Shown: positions 28,537-40,627 of the stretch, piece after piece | How the letters are laid out: each line of letters begins with the position of its first letter | Position numbering within the stretch: the first letter of the stretch is position 1 | Made by a program: the position numbers and the translations under genes | Origin: Jeotgalicoccus aerolatus | GTDB taxonomy: Bacteria > Bacillota > Bacilli > Staphylococcales > Salinicoccaceae | Direction of reading: 5' to 3' | NCBI RefSeq assembly: GCF_014635205.1 | Contig: NZ_BMCN01000001.1 | Location: 496,001 to 560,000, forward strand | Length of the DNA: 64,000 nt | Notes under the pieces: model-generated | Seen by the model: only the letters and a program-made list of their open reading frames with translations | Told to the model about the DNA's origin: nothing | The model's database searches: none

Positions 28537-29667
28537 TTATTGCTGGCTGTCTATATATTCTTCTCTGTTAGCGAGATGTTCCTCATAAGTTTCAGCAAAG
28601 TGGTTATTCCCTTCACTGTCAGCTAGGAAGTAATAGTAATTCGTATCTGATGGATTCATCGTACTCTGCAGCGATTCCTGACCCGGTGCCGCAATCGGTC
28701 CCGGTGTTAATCCGCTGTGCAGATATGTGTTGTACGGGTCTTCTACTTCCAAGTCCTCATATAAGACAACATCCTGGTGCTGACCGAGTGCATAAAGCAC
28801 TGTCGGGTCTGTCTGCAGAGGCATGGCCGGGTTGACAGACATGCGATTTAAAAACACACTCGCAATGCGTGAACGGTCTGCCAGAGATGTCGCCTCTTCT
28901 TCTATTAGAGAAGAGAACGTTAAGAATTCATGGAAAGTCAATGCTCTGTTTTCACCTTCATAATCAATTGCGTACTCAGGCACTGACGTAAACAGGCTGT
29001 AACTGTTTGCTTCGGTCGCATTCAGCATATCTCTGATCAGCTGTTTTAAATCAGGTTCTTCTGTCGTAATGTCATACGTTGCTGGATATAAATAACCTTC
29101 CAGCGGATATTTGATATCTTCTGCTAATATTTCATCAGTCAGCATCTCAGGATATTCGCTGATCAGTTCTTTAATAAATTCATCATCGTCCATTAATGCC
29201 ATGAAATCATCTGCTGAAACCGGCAGATTGTTTTCAAGCTGCAGGCCGATTTCTTCCACAGTATAGCCTTCCGGCACCGTTACACGGTGAAGGACTTCCT
29301 GATATACAGTTCCCGATTCAAGCGTTCTGGCAATCTGTTCAAAGTCCATTGCCGGTGACATCTGATAAGTACCCGCCTGATAACTGGAAATACTGTTTAA
29401 ACGTAAATATAATTCAAACATCGTACCATTTTTTACTATGCCTTCTTCTTCAAGAATATCTCCGATATCACCTGCAGAATAACCCTGGTCGATCGACAGC
29501 TCAACTGTTTCTGTAGAATCTTCGTCCACCGGCTGCAATCCGCTTCTTATGTACAAAAAAGCAGATATAATACCAATAATTAGAACAATAACCAAAGCCA
29601 GGACGATAAACAGAGTCAGGTACGATGAGACATTTTTAGAAAATCTGACGTCGTCGTATTTACTCAT
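28537..29667 (-). CDS. mltG: endolytic murein transglycosylase MltG
   Basis: MltG cleaves nascent glycan strands at the membrane. The 376 residues have a short cytosolic N-terminus, one membrane helix (about 17-43) and a YceG domain with the LysM-like DQGYSAGDIGDILEEEGIVK region and the catalytic TFSSLIEEEA (Glu) motif, then QTDPTVLYALG and YNTYLHSGLTPGPIAAPG. The ATG follows AGGAGA. It is followed by terminator hairpins and preceded by one, so it is probably a single-gene unit. Confidence 0.95.
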   Translation of the reverse strand: MSKYDDVRFSKNVSSYLTLFIVLALVIVLIIGIISAFLYIRSGLQPVDEDSTETVELSIDQGYSAGDIGDILEEEGIVKNGTMFELYLRLNSISSYQAGTYQMSPAMDFEQIARTLESGTVYQEVLHRVTVPEGYTVEEIGLQLENNLPVSADDFMALMDDDEFIKELISEYPEMLTDEILAEDIKYPLEGYLYPATYDITTEEPDLKQLIRDMLNATEANSYSLFTSVPEYAIDYEGENRALTFHEFLTFSSLIEEEATSLADRSRIASVFLNRMSVNPAMPLQTDPTVLYALGQHQDVVLYEDLEVEDPYNTYLHSGLTPGPIAAPGQESLQSTMNPSDTNYYYFLADSEGNNHFAETYEEHLANREEYIDSQQ

Positions 29668-29682
29668 ATGTTTCTCCTATCT

Positions 29683-29715
29683 GAAAAAATAGCTTCCAAT
29701 ATAAAATTGGAAGCT
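29683..29715 (-). terminator. terminator of the alaS-ireB-ruvX-DUF1292 operon
   Basis: AGCTTCCAAT and ATTGGAAGCT form a 10-bp perfect stem with a five-base loop, followed on the minus strand by six T. Confidence 0.92.
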
Positions 29716-29724
29716 CAAGTATTT

Positions 29725-30030
29725 TTACTCGTCGTAGTCATCCATTTGTGTGTTAACTACTTCTTCAATCATGTCCCATTCATCATCTGTTTCAACCGGT
29801 AAGAATTTACCGCCGTCACCGTCTTCGTCAGGAACGTTAATCATCGGAATCAGTTCTATATCTTCTTCATCATCACTGAAGTTTCCTTCTTCTGCTAAGA
29901 TGACGTAGTTTTTATCGAAATCCGGGTGGTAAAACTCCAGCATCTTACGATAAAGTACTTCAGAACCATCCTCATCATAAAGTGTCAGCAGTTCTTCTTC
30001 TTTGTTAAATTCAGTGTTTTCTTCGCTCAT
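29725..30030 (-). CDS. DUF1292 domain protein (YrzB family)
   Basis: A very acidic 101-residue protein of the DUF1292 family, unknown function. The start [20 protein letters not shown] and the core [22 protein letters not shown] fit the family. The ATG at 30030 follows AAAGGAG. It overlaps ruvX by 20 bases, and ireB-ruvX-DUF1292 is a conserved trio in Firmicutes. Confidence 0.9.
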   Translation of the reverse strand: MSEENTEFNKEEELLTLYDEDGSEVLYRKMLEFYHPDFDKNYVILAEEGNFSDDEEDIELIPMINVPDEDGDGGKFLPVETDDEWDMIEEVVNTQMDDYDE

Positions 30031-30463
30031 TGTTATGCTCCTTTGTGGGGTTATCCAAGTACCCCTGTAATATAAATACCGCTGCCATCTTGTCGATGAC
30101 TGCTTTTCGTTTCTTGCGTGATAAATCAGCTTCCAGCAGCGATCTTTCCGCTGCAACTGTACTCAGACGCTCATCCCACAGAGTAATTTTAACATCTGTG
30201 AGTTCAAGCGCAAGTAATTTGGCAAAATACTGAGATCTCTCACCGCTTTCACCGATGGAGTTGTTCATATTTTTAGGCAGTCCGACGACGATTGTGTCCA
30301 CATCATTTGCTCTTGCAATTTCTACAACCTGATCGATGCCGTAATCACCTTGCGGTGTATTTATTTTAAGCGTTGTCAGTCCTTGAGCTGTCCATCCGAG
30401 TGCATCGCTTAAAGCTACACCTATCGTTTTAGTTCCTACATCCAGCCCGAGAATTCTAACCAT
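30011..30463 (-). CDS. ruvX: putative Holliday junction resolvase / pre-16S rRNA nuclease YqgF
   Basis: A 150-residue RNase H-fold nuclease of the YqgF family, implicated in pre-16S rRNA 5' processing. The N-terminal [15 protein letters not shown] (6-20), [11 protein letters not shown] and the [13 protein letters not shown] stretch hold the catalytic acids. It overlaps ireB by eight bases and the DUF1292 gene by 20. Confidence 0.94.
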   Translation of the reverse strand: MVRILGLDVGTKTIGVALSDALGWTAQGLTTLKINTPQGDYGIDQVVEIARANDVDTIVVGLPKNMNNSIGESGERSQYFAKLLALELTDVKITLWDERLSTVAAERSLLEADLSRKKRKAVIDKMAAVFILQGYLDNPTKEHNNERRKH

Positions 30464-30719
30464 TTATCTCTTTTGTTACATAGTTTTTAACCAGGACTTC
30501 CATAATCTCGTCACGTTCGACATGGCGAATCTGATTCCGTGCTTCGTTATGGCGCGGAATGTATGCGGGATCTCCGCTTTGAAGATATCCGACAATCTGG
30601 TTAACAGGATTATAACCGCGCTCTTCCAGCGTTTTATAGACATTTGTGAGCACTGCTTTTACGTTTTCTTCCTTCCGTTCATCAACACTGAACTTCATTG
30701 TTTTATCGAACTGGTCCAC
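30456..30719 (-). CDS. IreB family regulatory protein (GTG start)
   Basis: A member of the IreB/DUF965 family; in enterococci IreB is a phosphorylated regulator acting with the IreK kinase in cephalosporin resistance, whereas its role here is unknown. The 87 residues start with GTG at 30719, six bases after GGAGTG, giving [18 protein letters not shown], the conserved N-terminus containing the phosphorylated Thr. A longer in-frame ATG at 30758 is rejected because it precedes the ribosome site. Confidence 0.9.
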   Translation of the reverse strand: MDQFDKTMKFSVDERKEENVKAVLTNVYKTLEERGYNPVNQIVGYLQSGDPAYIPRHNEARNQIRHVERDEIMEVLVKNYVTKEING

Positions 30720-30777
30720 AAAAAGCACTCCTATTCCTACTTCTGTATTTATAATCAATTATAACATTTTAAAAATA

Positions 30778-33408
30778 CTAAAGAAAATCTTTAATATATT
30801 CGTCAACAAATTGTAATGCTGCTGTTATACTCTCGATATTTGTTCCGCCGCCCTGGGCCATATCCGGTCTGCCGCCGCCTTTACCGCCGACAATATTCGC
30901 CATGCCTTTCATAATATCTCCGGCACGCACTTTATCTGTCAACGCTTTTGGCACTGTGACGACCAGAGAAACCTTATCCCCTGTTACAGCGGCAAGCGCT
31001 ACAATTGAATCTTGATTTTGTGATTTAATTAAGTCCATTTGTGCACGCAGATCTTTGCCGTCTTCTGCCTCTACTTCTTTTCTAATCACCTGTACGCCGT
31101 TCACTTCAGTTGTCGCATCACTTAAATCATTGAGCTGTGATTGCTGCAGTTCTTTTTTCAACTTGTCGTAATCGTGCTGCAATGCTTTTTTATCTTCGAG
31201 CAGCTGATCAACTTTATGTTCAACATTGCTGATTTTAGCTTTAACTTTGCCTGCAATATTTTCAAGTGCCAGTTCACTCTCTTTGTACAGGTCCGCAGCA
31301 TATTTGCTGGTTACTGCTTCGATGCGGCGTATACCTGCACCGATACCATTTTCAGAAACGATCTTAAAGAGTCCGATATCCGACGTATTTCTCACGTGTA
31401 TACCTCCGCACAGTTCTACGGAATACTGATCGATATCGACGACGCGAACAATGTCGCCGTATTTTTCTCCAAAGAGTGCCATTGCCCCTTTTTCTTTCGC
31501 TTGATCAATTGGCATTTCCTCGATTGTTACATTCAGTCCCGCATAAATTTTTTCGTTTACGATGTTTTCAATTTCTGTCAACTCATCATTAGTTAATGAC
31601 TCTAAATGCGAGAAGTCAAAACGCAGACGTTCTGCCTGTACTAGTGAACCTGCCTGATTGGCATGTTCACCGATAACATCTTTTAATGCCTGGTGCATCA
31701 GGTGAGTTGCAGTGTGGTTTTTCATAACAAAACGGCGTTTTTCACTATTCACTTTAAGAGTGTAGCTTTCTCCGCTCTGAATTACACCCTCAATGACACG
31801 GATAACGTGAACATTTTGACCATTCGGCGCTTTATAAACATAATCCACTTCTGCTGTTCCATGAGCATTTGAAATGATGCCTGTATCTGCAATTTGTCCG
31901 CCGCTCTCTGCATAGAAAGGTGTTTCTTTAAAGATAACTTCAGCCGGATTTTCACCGCTGTACTCCTGAACGATTTCATCATCTGACACTATAAAGCGCA
32001 ATTCACTGTCACCCTCTGTATTCTCGTAACCCGTAAAGACACTCGGTTCTGTAATACTGTGGAAGGTTTCAGACTGAACCTGCATGGAGTCCCCAGATTT
32101 CCTTGCATCTCTGGCACGCTGTTTCTGTGCTGTCATTTCTTCGTTAAAAGCCGACTCATCTACAGTCAGCCCGTCAAGTGCAGCATATTCAACTGTCAAT
32201 TCATAAGGAAAACCATAAGTGTCGTACAGTTTAAAAGCATCTTTACCTGAAATTATTTTATCTCCGGCAGCCGCTTGATCACGCAACCCCTGATAGATTT
32301 TAATCCCATCGTCCAGCGTTGTCAGGAATCGTTCTTCTTCACCTTTCACGACGTCTTTAATGAATGATGTTTTCTCTTTCACATTCGGATAAAATCCGCC
32401 CATCACTTCAGCAACTACATCGACCAGGCGGTACATGAATGCTTCCTTAATATTTAAATCCTTGCTGAAACGCACGGCACGGCGGATTAATCTGCGGAGA
32501 ACATAACCCCGTCCTTCATTTGACGGCAGCGCGCCGTCAGCTATTGCAAATGATACGGTTCTGATATGGTCTGAGATAACTTTAAATGCAGTATCCAGTG
32601 CATCTGATACGCCATATTTTTGTCCGCTGACTGTTTCAATTTCTCTTATAATCGGCGTAAATAAATCCGTATCGAAGTTCGTCTTCGCATCCTGGATGAC
32701 GCTCGTTATTCTTTCAAGACCCATGCCGGTATCAATGTTCTGTTTGGGGAGGGGTGTGTAGCTGCCGTCCTTATTATGGTTGAATTCACTGAATACCAGA
32801 TTCCAAATTTCAAGATAGCGTTCGTTTTCTCCGCCCGGATACATTTCTTCAGCCGGTGTTACGGTATCGTATGCCTCACCCCGGTCGTAAAATATCTCAC
32901 TGTTTGGCCCGCATGGTCCTTCACCGATATCCCAGAAGTTACCTTCGATTCTAATAATGCGTGATTCATCGAGTCCGATAACATCTTTCCAAATATTTAG
33001 CGCGTCATTATCTTCAGGATGAACAGTGACATAGAGCAGGTCCTTATCAAAACCTATCCATTGATCATCCGTTAAAAATTCCCAGGCGCGGATAATTGCC
33101 TCTTCTTTAAAATAATTGCCGATAGAAAAGTTTCCGAGCATTTCAAAGAATGTATGGTGACGTGCTGTAAATCCGACATTTTCAATATCGTTAGTGCGAA
33201 TGGCTTTTTGTGCATTGACTATACGCGGATTTTCAGGGACGACCCGGCCGTCAAAATATTTTTTTAATGTAGCTACACCTGAATTGATCCAAAGCAGTGA
33301 ATCGTCATCGATCGGCACGAGGGGCGCACTCGGTTCAACCATGTGATCATGCGCTTTAAAATAATCTAAAAACATTTGACGTATTTCATTACCAGTTAAT
33401 TTTTTCAT
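30778..33408 (-). CDS. alaS: alanine--tRNA ligase
   Basis: AlaRS charges tRNA-Ala. The 876 residues contain the class II catalytic domain (motif 2 around [15 protein letters not shown]), the editing domain with [17 protein letters not shown] and the zinc ligands of VELCGGIHV, and the C-terminal DHHA1 domain ([14 protein letters not shown]). Three in-frame starts lie together (33417, 33414, 33408); the ATG at 33408 has the best spacing from AGGAG. A T-box riboswitch upstream controls it. Confidence 0.97.
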   Translation of the reverse strand: MKKLTGNEIRQMFLDYFKAHDHMVEPSAPLVPIDDDSLLWINSGVATLKKYFDGRVVPENPRIVNAQKAIRTNDIENVGFTARHHTFFEMLGNFSIGNYFKEEAIIRAWEFLTDDQWIGFDKDLLYVTVHPEDNDALNIWKDVIGLDESRIIRIEGNFWDIGEGPCGPNSEIFYDRGEAYDTVTPAEEMYPGGENERYLEIWNLVFSEFNHNKDGSYTPLPKQNIDTGMGLERITSVIQDAKTNFDTDLFTPIIREIETVSGQKYGVSDALDTAFKVISDHIRTVSFAIADGALPSNEGRGYVLRRLIRRAVRFSKDLNIKEAFMYRLVDVVAEVMGGFYPNVKEKTSFIKDVVKGEEERFLTTLDDGIKIYQGLRDQAAAGDKIISGKDAFKLYDTYGFPYELTVEYAALDGLTVDESAFNEEMTAQKQRARDARKSGDSMQVQSETFHSITEPSVFTGYENTEGDSELRFIVSDDEIVQEYSGENPAEVIFKETPFYAESGGQIADTGIISNAHGTAEVDYVYKAPNGQNVHVIRVIEGVIQSGESYTLKVNSEKRRFVMKNHTATHLMHQALKDVIGEHANQAGSLVQAERLRFDFSHLESLTNDELTEIENIVNEKIYAGLNVTIEEMPIDQAKEKGAMALFGEKYGDIVRVVDIDQYSVELCGGIHVRNTSDIGLFKIVSENGIGAGIRRIEAVTSKYAADLYKESELALENIAGKVKAKISNVEHKVDQLLEDKKALQHDYDKLKKELQQSQLNDLSDATTEVNGVQVIRKEVEAEDGKDLRAQMDLIKSQNQDSIVALAAVTGDKVSLVVTVPKALTDKVRAGDIMKGMANIVGGKGGGRPDMAQGGGTNIESITAALQFVDEYIKDFL

Positions 33409-33443
33409 TATCATCACTCCTGTAATTTATATAAAATAATACA

Positions 33444-33628
33444 AAAAAACCGCCCCTTAACAAAGGGACGATTGCTACCGCGGTACCACCCAAATTATGA
33501 CAAAGTCATCACTTTAGTATATTTTCACCTGACTGAAAAGCAGCACATGAACAGATAATCATTGTTTTCACCAGCCACAATGTCTCTTAAATTTATTATC
33601 TGCACATTCAAAATTTCAGCTTGAATTC
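33444..33628 (-). promoter_or_regulatory. T-box riboswitch (alanine)
   Basis: The antiterminator signature GGGTGGTACCGCG lies at 33479-33491, followed by a terminator hairpin (GTCCCTTTGTTAAGGGGC) and seven T. The leader of about 185 bases starts at a consensus promoter. Uncharged tRNA-Ala should stabilise the antiterminator and allow alaS transcription. Amino-acid specificity is inferred from the downstream gene; I did not fix the specifier codon. Confidence 0.95.
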
Positions 33629-33634
33629 ATTCCA

Positions 33635-33663
33635 ATTATAATTTTTTAATCATCGGGTGTCAA
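33635..33663 (-). promoter_or_regulatory. alaS promoter inside the recD2 3' end
   Basis: Perfect TTGACA (33658-33663) and TATAAT (33635-33640) are 17 bases apart. The -35 box lies in the last codons of recD2. Confidence 0.85.
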
Positions 33664-36022
33664 CAAATTCGTAAGGTGTAACTGTATCCATACCAATCAT
33701 CGGATCCACTGTCATATTTTCTATCATTTCTTCTGTCAGATAATCGGGCAGTTCTGCTGGTTCTGTTTCGTAGACTTGGCAGTATTTTTGTAAAAACTGC
33801 TGCAGCATCGTGTTTCTCGGAATACCTTCTCGTTTAATCGCACTGTAGAATGCATTTTCGTCGCCGCAAATGATGAGCGATTCTTTAGCTCGGGTAATTC
33901 CTGTATACACAATATTTTTCATCAGCATATGATAGTAGCTTGAAACAATCGGCATAATTACAATCGGGTACTCGCTGCCCTGAGCCTTATGGATACTCGT
34001 ACAATACGCATGGGAAAGTTCAGTCAAATCGCTTCTTTCATAGGCAATTTTTACATTGTCATAATCGACAATCAGTGTATCCTTATCGACGTCATCTGTA
34101 TCTTTAAAATAAATATTATCGATAATACCTGAATCTCCATTAAAAATATTATCTTCCGTCCGGTTAATCAGCTGGATGACCTTATCATCTGTACGATATA
34201 CTTTATCGCCAAATTCTATCTCTTTTTTACCATCTGCTTCTGGATTTAAAATCCGCTGCAGTAGCTGATTTAAGTTATTAATTCCCGCAGGTCCTCTGTA
34301 GATCGGTGCAAGCACTTGAATATCCCGCATATCGTAACCTTTGTCCACTGCTTTTGAAACGAGTGTATCAACGACTTCTGCAATTTGATTAGTCCCCGCA
34401 GGGATAAACAGCCTGTCTTTAAACTTGTCGTTTATATTCATGGGTACTCCGTTATCGATATCGTAAGCGAGCTTAACGATTGATGAGCCTTCACCCTGAC
34501 GGTAAACAGTGTCTAAAATAGTTGTTTTGATAACACCTGAACCAATTAAATCTTTGAAGACTGTCCCTGGTCCGACGGAGGGCAGCTGGGCACTGTCACC
34601 GACGAAGACAAGCTTAGTATGCGGCATCACATTTTGCATGAACTGATAAAACAGCCATGTGTCGACCATTGACATCTCGTCGACGATAATGAGTTCCGCT
34701 TCAATCTCGTTATCGATAATATCATCAACTGCTGTATCCTGACCCCAGCCAATCAATCTGTGTATCGTACTTGCTTCAATACCTGACGTATCTGCCATCC
34801 GCTTCGATGCACGTCCGGTCGGCGCTACGAGTTTAATTGGATAATTTTTCGGTTCGTAAGAATCATAGTCCTCATATTCAAAAATTTCCTGATATAAAGT
34901 AATAATTCCTTTAACGATTGTTGTTTTCCCAGTTCCCGGCCCGCCGGTAATTATCGATACTTTTTCTGTCAGTGCATTTAATATTGCATGGCGCTGATTA
35001 TCGTTATAGCCGATACTTAAAGACTTTTCGATCGATTGGATTACATCTTTTGCCTTATCCAGATCAATTTCATCTGGATTATCCCTTAGAATATGACTCA
35101 GTTTTTCTGCCGATTTATGTTCTGAGTAATAGATATTCGGCAAAGTGACCCGGTCTTCAGTAATAATCAGCTTTTTATTTAAGGCCAGCTGTTCAACAGC
35201 CACTGATACATCTTCCTGACTAAAATACTCGGCGGCATTATTTAAACGTTCCAGCGTTTTATCCTGTAGTTCCATGTACATAATATAAGTGTGGCCGATA
35301 CTGGAAATTTCGTCATTCAGCGTATACATGACACCCGCAACGAGCCGTTCCGGATCGCTTGGTTCAATACCGGCATTAATGGCAATCTGATCCGCTTTCT
35401 TAAAGCCGATGCCAAAAATATCACTGACCAGCTGGTAAGGATGATTTTGAAGTACATTCAGCGTATCTTCTTTATATGTATCGATAATTTTTGACCGTTT
35501 TGACGGTTCAATATTTAATTTAATCATTAGTAGATATGCTTCGTCTGCGGCATTGGAACTGCGGACTGTTTCAGTTATCTGCAGTTTTTTTGCTTTAGTT
35601 AAACCGCTTACGTCATTTAAAGCATTATCATCCTTAGTAATTTTACTTAAAGCATCCAGGCCGAGCGCCTCGACGATCTTTTCAGCTGTTTTCGTGCCGA
35701 TACCCGGAAATTTATCGCTGGAGAAATACTGTACGAGCCCCTGGCTCGTATTCGGTATTTCTTTTTTAAATTCAGATGCACTGAATTGCTCGCCAAAACG
35801 TGCATGCTGAGTCACTTTGCCCGTAAATTTATAGCGTTCAGATTCTTCAATATCATGAAAATGACCGGTAACAATCGCATCTTCTTTAAACTGGGTATTC
35901 GTTTTCTCCACAGTAACACGAAGCACATGAAACCGCGTATCTTCACTCATGAAGATAACACGGTCTACATCGCCAATTATATAAAGTTCATCATATATAG
36001 ATGTCTGTGCATCATGTGCCAT
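33650..36022 (-). CDS. recD2: ATP-dependent RecD2-like helicase
   Basis: RecD2 is a 5'-3' superfamily 1B DNA helicase acting in repair and replication-fork maintenance. The 790 residues have an N-terminal OB-like region, helix-hairpin-helix motifs (FPGIGTKTAEKIVEALG, DIFGIGFKKADQIA), the Walker A GGPGTGKTTIVKG (about 354-366), VDEMSMVD and the C-terminal HKAQGSEYPIVIMP. Terminal codons carry the alaS promoter. The gene lies seven bases after the TPR gene. Confidence 0.96.
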   Translation of the reverse strand: MAHDAQTSIYDELYIIGDVDRVIFMSEDTRFHVLRVTVEKTNTQFKEDAIVTGHFHDIEESERYKFTGKVTQHARFGEQFSASEFKKEIPNTSQGLVQYFSSDKFPGIGTKTAEKIVEALGLDALSKITKDDNALNDVSGLTKAKKLQITETVRSSNAADEAYLLMIKLNIEPSKRSKIIDTYKEDTLNVLQNHPYQLVSDIFGIGFKKADQIAINAGIEPSDPERLVAGVMYTLNDEISSIGHTYIMYMELQDKTLERLNNAAEYFSQEDVSVAVEQLALNKKLIITEDRVTLPNIYYSEHKSAEKLSHILRDNPDEIDLDKAKDVIQSIEKSLSIGYNDNQRHAILNALTEKVSIITGGPGTGKTTIVKGIITLYQEIFEYEDYDSYEPKNYPIKLVAPTGRASKRMADTSGIEASTIHRLIGWGQDTAVDDIIDNEIEAELIIVDEMSMVDTWLFYQFMQNVMPHTKLVFVGDSAQLPSVGPGTVFKDLIGSGVIKTTILDTVYRQGEGSSIVKLAYDIDNGVPMNINDKFKDRLFIPAGTNQIAEVVDTLVSKAVDKGYDMRDIQVLAPIYRGPAGINNLNQLLQRILNPEADGKKEIEFGDKVYRTDDKVIQLINRTEDNIFNGDSGIIDNIYFKDTDDVDKDTLIVDYDNVKIAYERSDLTELSHAYCTSIHKAQGSEYPIVIMPIVSSYYHMLMKNIVYTGITRAKESLIICGDENAFYSAIKREGIPRNTMLQQFLQKYCQVYETEPAELPDYLTEEMIENMTVDPMIGMDTVTPYEFVDTR

Positions 36023-36028
36023 ATTGAT

Positions 36029-36672
36029 CTACTCCAGCTCTTCAAATTTTTTTAGTGCATGATGGGCTAAATGATGGTCGGGCTGTATCGCTGCTGCTTT
36101 TCTAAAGTGTTCACGTGCCGACTGAACATCCTCATTTTTCATATAAACAGCTAGGCCAAGATTGTATTCTGCATCTGCGTGATCTGTCTTTTCTGTTACT
36201 GATTTCAAAAGCTTGACAGCCGGTTCATACTGTTCCAGCTGACACAGTGTTAAGCCGTAGAGAAAACTGATATCCGTATCTTCCGGACGGCTGTTATGTG
36301 CAGTTTCAAAAAATGGAATACTCATTAAAAAGTCGCCGCTGTTATGATAAGAACGGGCAATCATCATATTTAAATCCCCGTCTTCATGATGCTTATCGTA
36401 TACATTTAAGTACAATGTCAAAGCTTCTTTATAACGTTCTGCATTAAAATATAAGTTGGCAAGAGTATAGCAGGCACTGAAACTGTTCGGTTCAAGTACG
36501 AGCGCCTGCTGCAGGAAGCGTTCAGCTTCTTCCACTTTGCCAATTGTGCTTAAGACGACCGCACCATTAATATAATGCGTTTCATCGTCAGGGTTTTCAT
36601 CAATCGTTTTAAAAATTAATTCCAGCGCTTTTTCATAGTCTTTATTTTCAATATACTTTTGATATGAAAACA

Positions 36673-36673
<1 letters not shown>
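36029..36673 (-). CDS. tetratricopeptide repeat protein
   Basis: A 214-residue protein made almost entirely of TPR units (for example YEKALELIFKTIDENPDDE, VEEAERFLQQALVLEPNS, SAREHFRKAAAIQPDHH). TPRs mediate protein-protein contacts; the partner is unknown. It is the counterpart of B. subtilis YrrB, always placed between mnmA and recD2. Its ATG overlaps the mnmA stop by one base. Confidence 0.93.
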
Positions 36674-38930
<2,257 letters not shown>

Positions 38931-39008
38931 GTTATCCCTACCCATCATCTACTTTTAATTCTTATAGATTTTACCACGTTCAGGCAGATATTTATACTTT
39001 TCTGTTTG

Positions 39009-39024
39009 AGTATTAGAGAATACT
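39009..39024 (+). promoter_or_regulatory. inverted repeat in the cysteine desulfurase/monooxygenase gap
   Basis: AGTATT-AGAG-AATACT is a perfect 6-bp inverted repeat 33 bases upstream of the plus-strand gene, within its probable promoter region. It has the form of an operator, but the binding protein is unknown. Confidence 0.35.
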
Positions 39025-39056
39025 ATATGATAAATAAAATTCATGGAGGTTTCAAG

Positions 39057-40064
39057 ATGGCAAAACAATTAAATATATCAGTGCTTAATTTAGTGCCTGT
39101 CAGAGAAGGCTCTGATGCAACTGGTGCTTTTAAAGATATGATCACACTTGCAAAACATGTCGACGGCACATCTTATCAGAGGTACTGGATTTCTGAACAC
39201 CATAACATGGTATCAATCGCATCCAGCGCAACACGCCAGCTGATTCAGCATATTTTACAAAACACTGAACATATACGTGCCGGCAGCGGCGGTGTGATGC
39301 TGCCCAATCATTCGCCTTACATCGTTGCAGAAGAGTTTGGCACTTTACATGCTATTTTCGGCGACCGTCTCGATCTCGGTCTGGGGCGTGCACCGGGTAC
39401 AGATATGATGACGGCCAGTGCCATTCGCCGCAATAACCACGACGGTGTTTTTTCTTTCAGTGATGAAATCGAGGAGCTGCAGAGATATTTATCAAATTCA
39501 GGCACTTCTCTCATCGCATATCCCGGCAATAACACCCATATCCCGCTATACGTACTCGGCTCATCTACGGATTCAGCTCATATTGCGGCAAAGCTGGGGC
39601 TGCCCTATGCATTTGCTGCCCACTTTGCACCGGCTCAAATGAAAGATGCTTTTACGATCTATGAAGCTGACTTTAAACCCAGTAAACAGCTGCAACACCC
39701 ATATAAAATGGTGTCTAATAACGTAATCCTCGCTGACACTAAAGAACAAGCAGAATATATTGCAACAACACACTATCAAAATATTCTCGGCATGTTCAGA
39801 AATAATCGCCAGCTGCTGCAGCCGCCTATTGATTCCATGGAGGGCATCTGGTCACCACGTGAAAAAAATGCCATTCACAGTCAGTTCCCGCTGCAGTTCT
39901 TAGGAACAAAAGACGATGCAGTCAAACATCTTCGGGACTTCCAGACAGCATTTGATGTCGACGAAATTATTGCTGCTGCTTATATTTACGATATGGATGC
40001 TCTATTAAAGTCTTATGATTTATTTGAAGACGCTGTGAAAGAATATAATGAACAGAATAGCTAG
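39057..40064 (+). CDS. luciferase-like flavin monooxygenase family protein
   Basis: A 335-residue member of the luciferase-like (LLM) flavin-dependent oxidoreductase group. The N-terminus ISVLNLVPVREGSDATGAF and YQRYWISEHHNM, then IRAGSGGVMLPNHSPYIVAE and LGRAPGTD, are typical of the single-domain group found widely in Firmicutes; the substrate is unknown. ATG at 39057 follows GGAGGT. It is a single plus-strand gene flanked by a divergent desulfurase gene and a convergent hairpin. Confidence 0.88.
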   Translation: MAKQLNISVLNLVPVREGSDATGAFKDMITLAKHVDGTSYQRYWISEHHNMVSIASSATRQLIQHILQNTEHIRAGSGGVMLPNHSPYIVAEEFGTLHAIFGDRLDLGLGRAPGTDMMTASAIRRNNHDGVFSFSDEIEELQRYLSNSGTSLIAYPGNNTHIPLYVLGSSTDSAHIAAKLGLPYAFAAHFAPAQMKDAFTIYEADFKPSKQLQHPYKMVSNNVILADTKEQAEYIATTHYQNILGMFRNNRQLLQPPIDSMEGIWSPREKNAIHSQFPLQFLGTKDDAVKHLRDFQTAFDVDEIIAAAYIYDMDALLKSYDLFEDAVKEYNEQNS

Positions 40065-40071
40065 AAATTAA

Positions 40072-40114
40072 AATCACCCGGCTTTCGTCTCTATTGAGAA
40101 ACAGCCGGGTGATT
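40072..40114. terminator. hairpin between the convergent monooxygenase and YdaT-like genes
   Basis: A 12-bp perfect stem (40072-40083 with 40103-40114) with a 19-base loop. The T-rich side is on the minus strand (ATTTTAATTT), so it mainly serves the YdaT-like gene. Confidence 0.65.
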
Positions 40115-40122
40115 GTTGCTGA

Positions 40123-40560
40123 TTATTCTTTTTTTCCGTCTTTTGTATAGGCAATGACAGAAGATGATTTGTTATTAGCAATCTCTTCAGCACGCTCTAA
40201 AGCATCGGTTTTATATTTATACGTCCCTGCGGCGCGTTCAGCTTTAACAGACTTTACTGACCATTCTTCTTTATCATCATCGTATGAAACAACAACATCT
40301 TCATCAAGAAGGTCAGGATTTGTATCACTCGTATCGTGAGAATCATTTTTTGACGGATTTTTTTCTTCATCAAATGCTTTCAATTCTTCTTCAGATGCAG
40401 ACTCGTACCATTCTTTACCTTGTGAAATGGCAATCGGTATCGCCCGGTCTTCACTATATCCGCCGTCCAGCAGCGCATTTGCAATATCGATCATCTTTTT
40501 TCTTTTCAATGCGTCAAAGTTTTTTAGAGAATCCGGATAATCCTGCATATTCCAAGCCAT
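40123..40560 (-). CDS. YdaT-like protein with C-terminal DUF2188 domain
   Basis: A 145-residue protein of unknown function. Residues 1-60 (MAWNMQDYPDSLKNFDALKR to ISQGKEWYESASEEE) resemble the B. subtilis general-stress protein YdaT. An acidic linker joins this to a C-terminal DUF2188-like repeat (VKSVKAERAAGTYKYKTDAL). DUF2188 proteins are often stress-induced; no SigB promoter was identified here. Single-gene unit on the minus strand. Confidence 0.8.
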   Translation of the reverse strand: MAWNMQDYPDSLKNFDALKRKKMIDIANALLDGGYSEDRAIPIAISQGKEWYESASEEELKAFDEEKNPSKNDSHDTSDTNPDLLDEDVVVSYDDDKEEWSVKSVKAERAAGTYKYKTDALERAEEIANNKSSSVIAYTKDGKKE

Positions 40561-40627
40561 ATTATCAGCCCTCTTCAGCTTAAATTATGATTCTTTAATT
40601 GTTTTCCCTTTATAAGTGCGGCTAAAC

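Noticed and set aside
28519-28537. Second terminator at the mltG stop
   Set aside because: The palindrome is perfect but has no following T tract; the hairpin at 28460-28487 is the better terminator.
31141-31596. 151-codon plus-strand open frame inside alaS
   Set aside because: It is antisense to a strongly conserved part of alaS, is unusually rich in Phe and Cys, and has no ribosome site.
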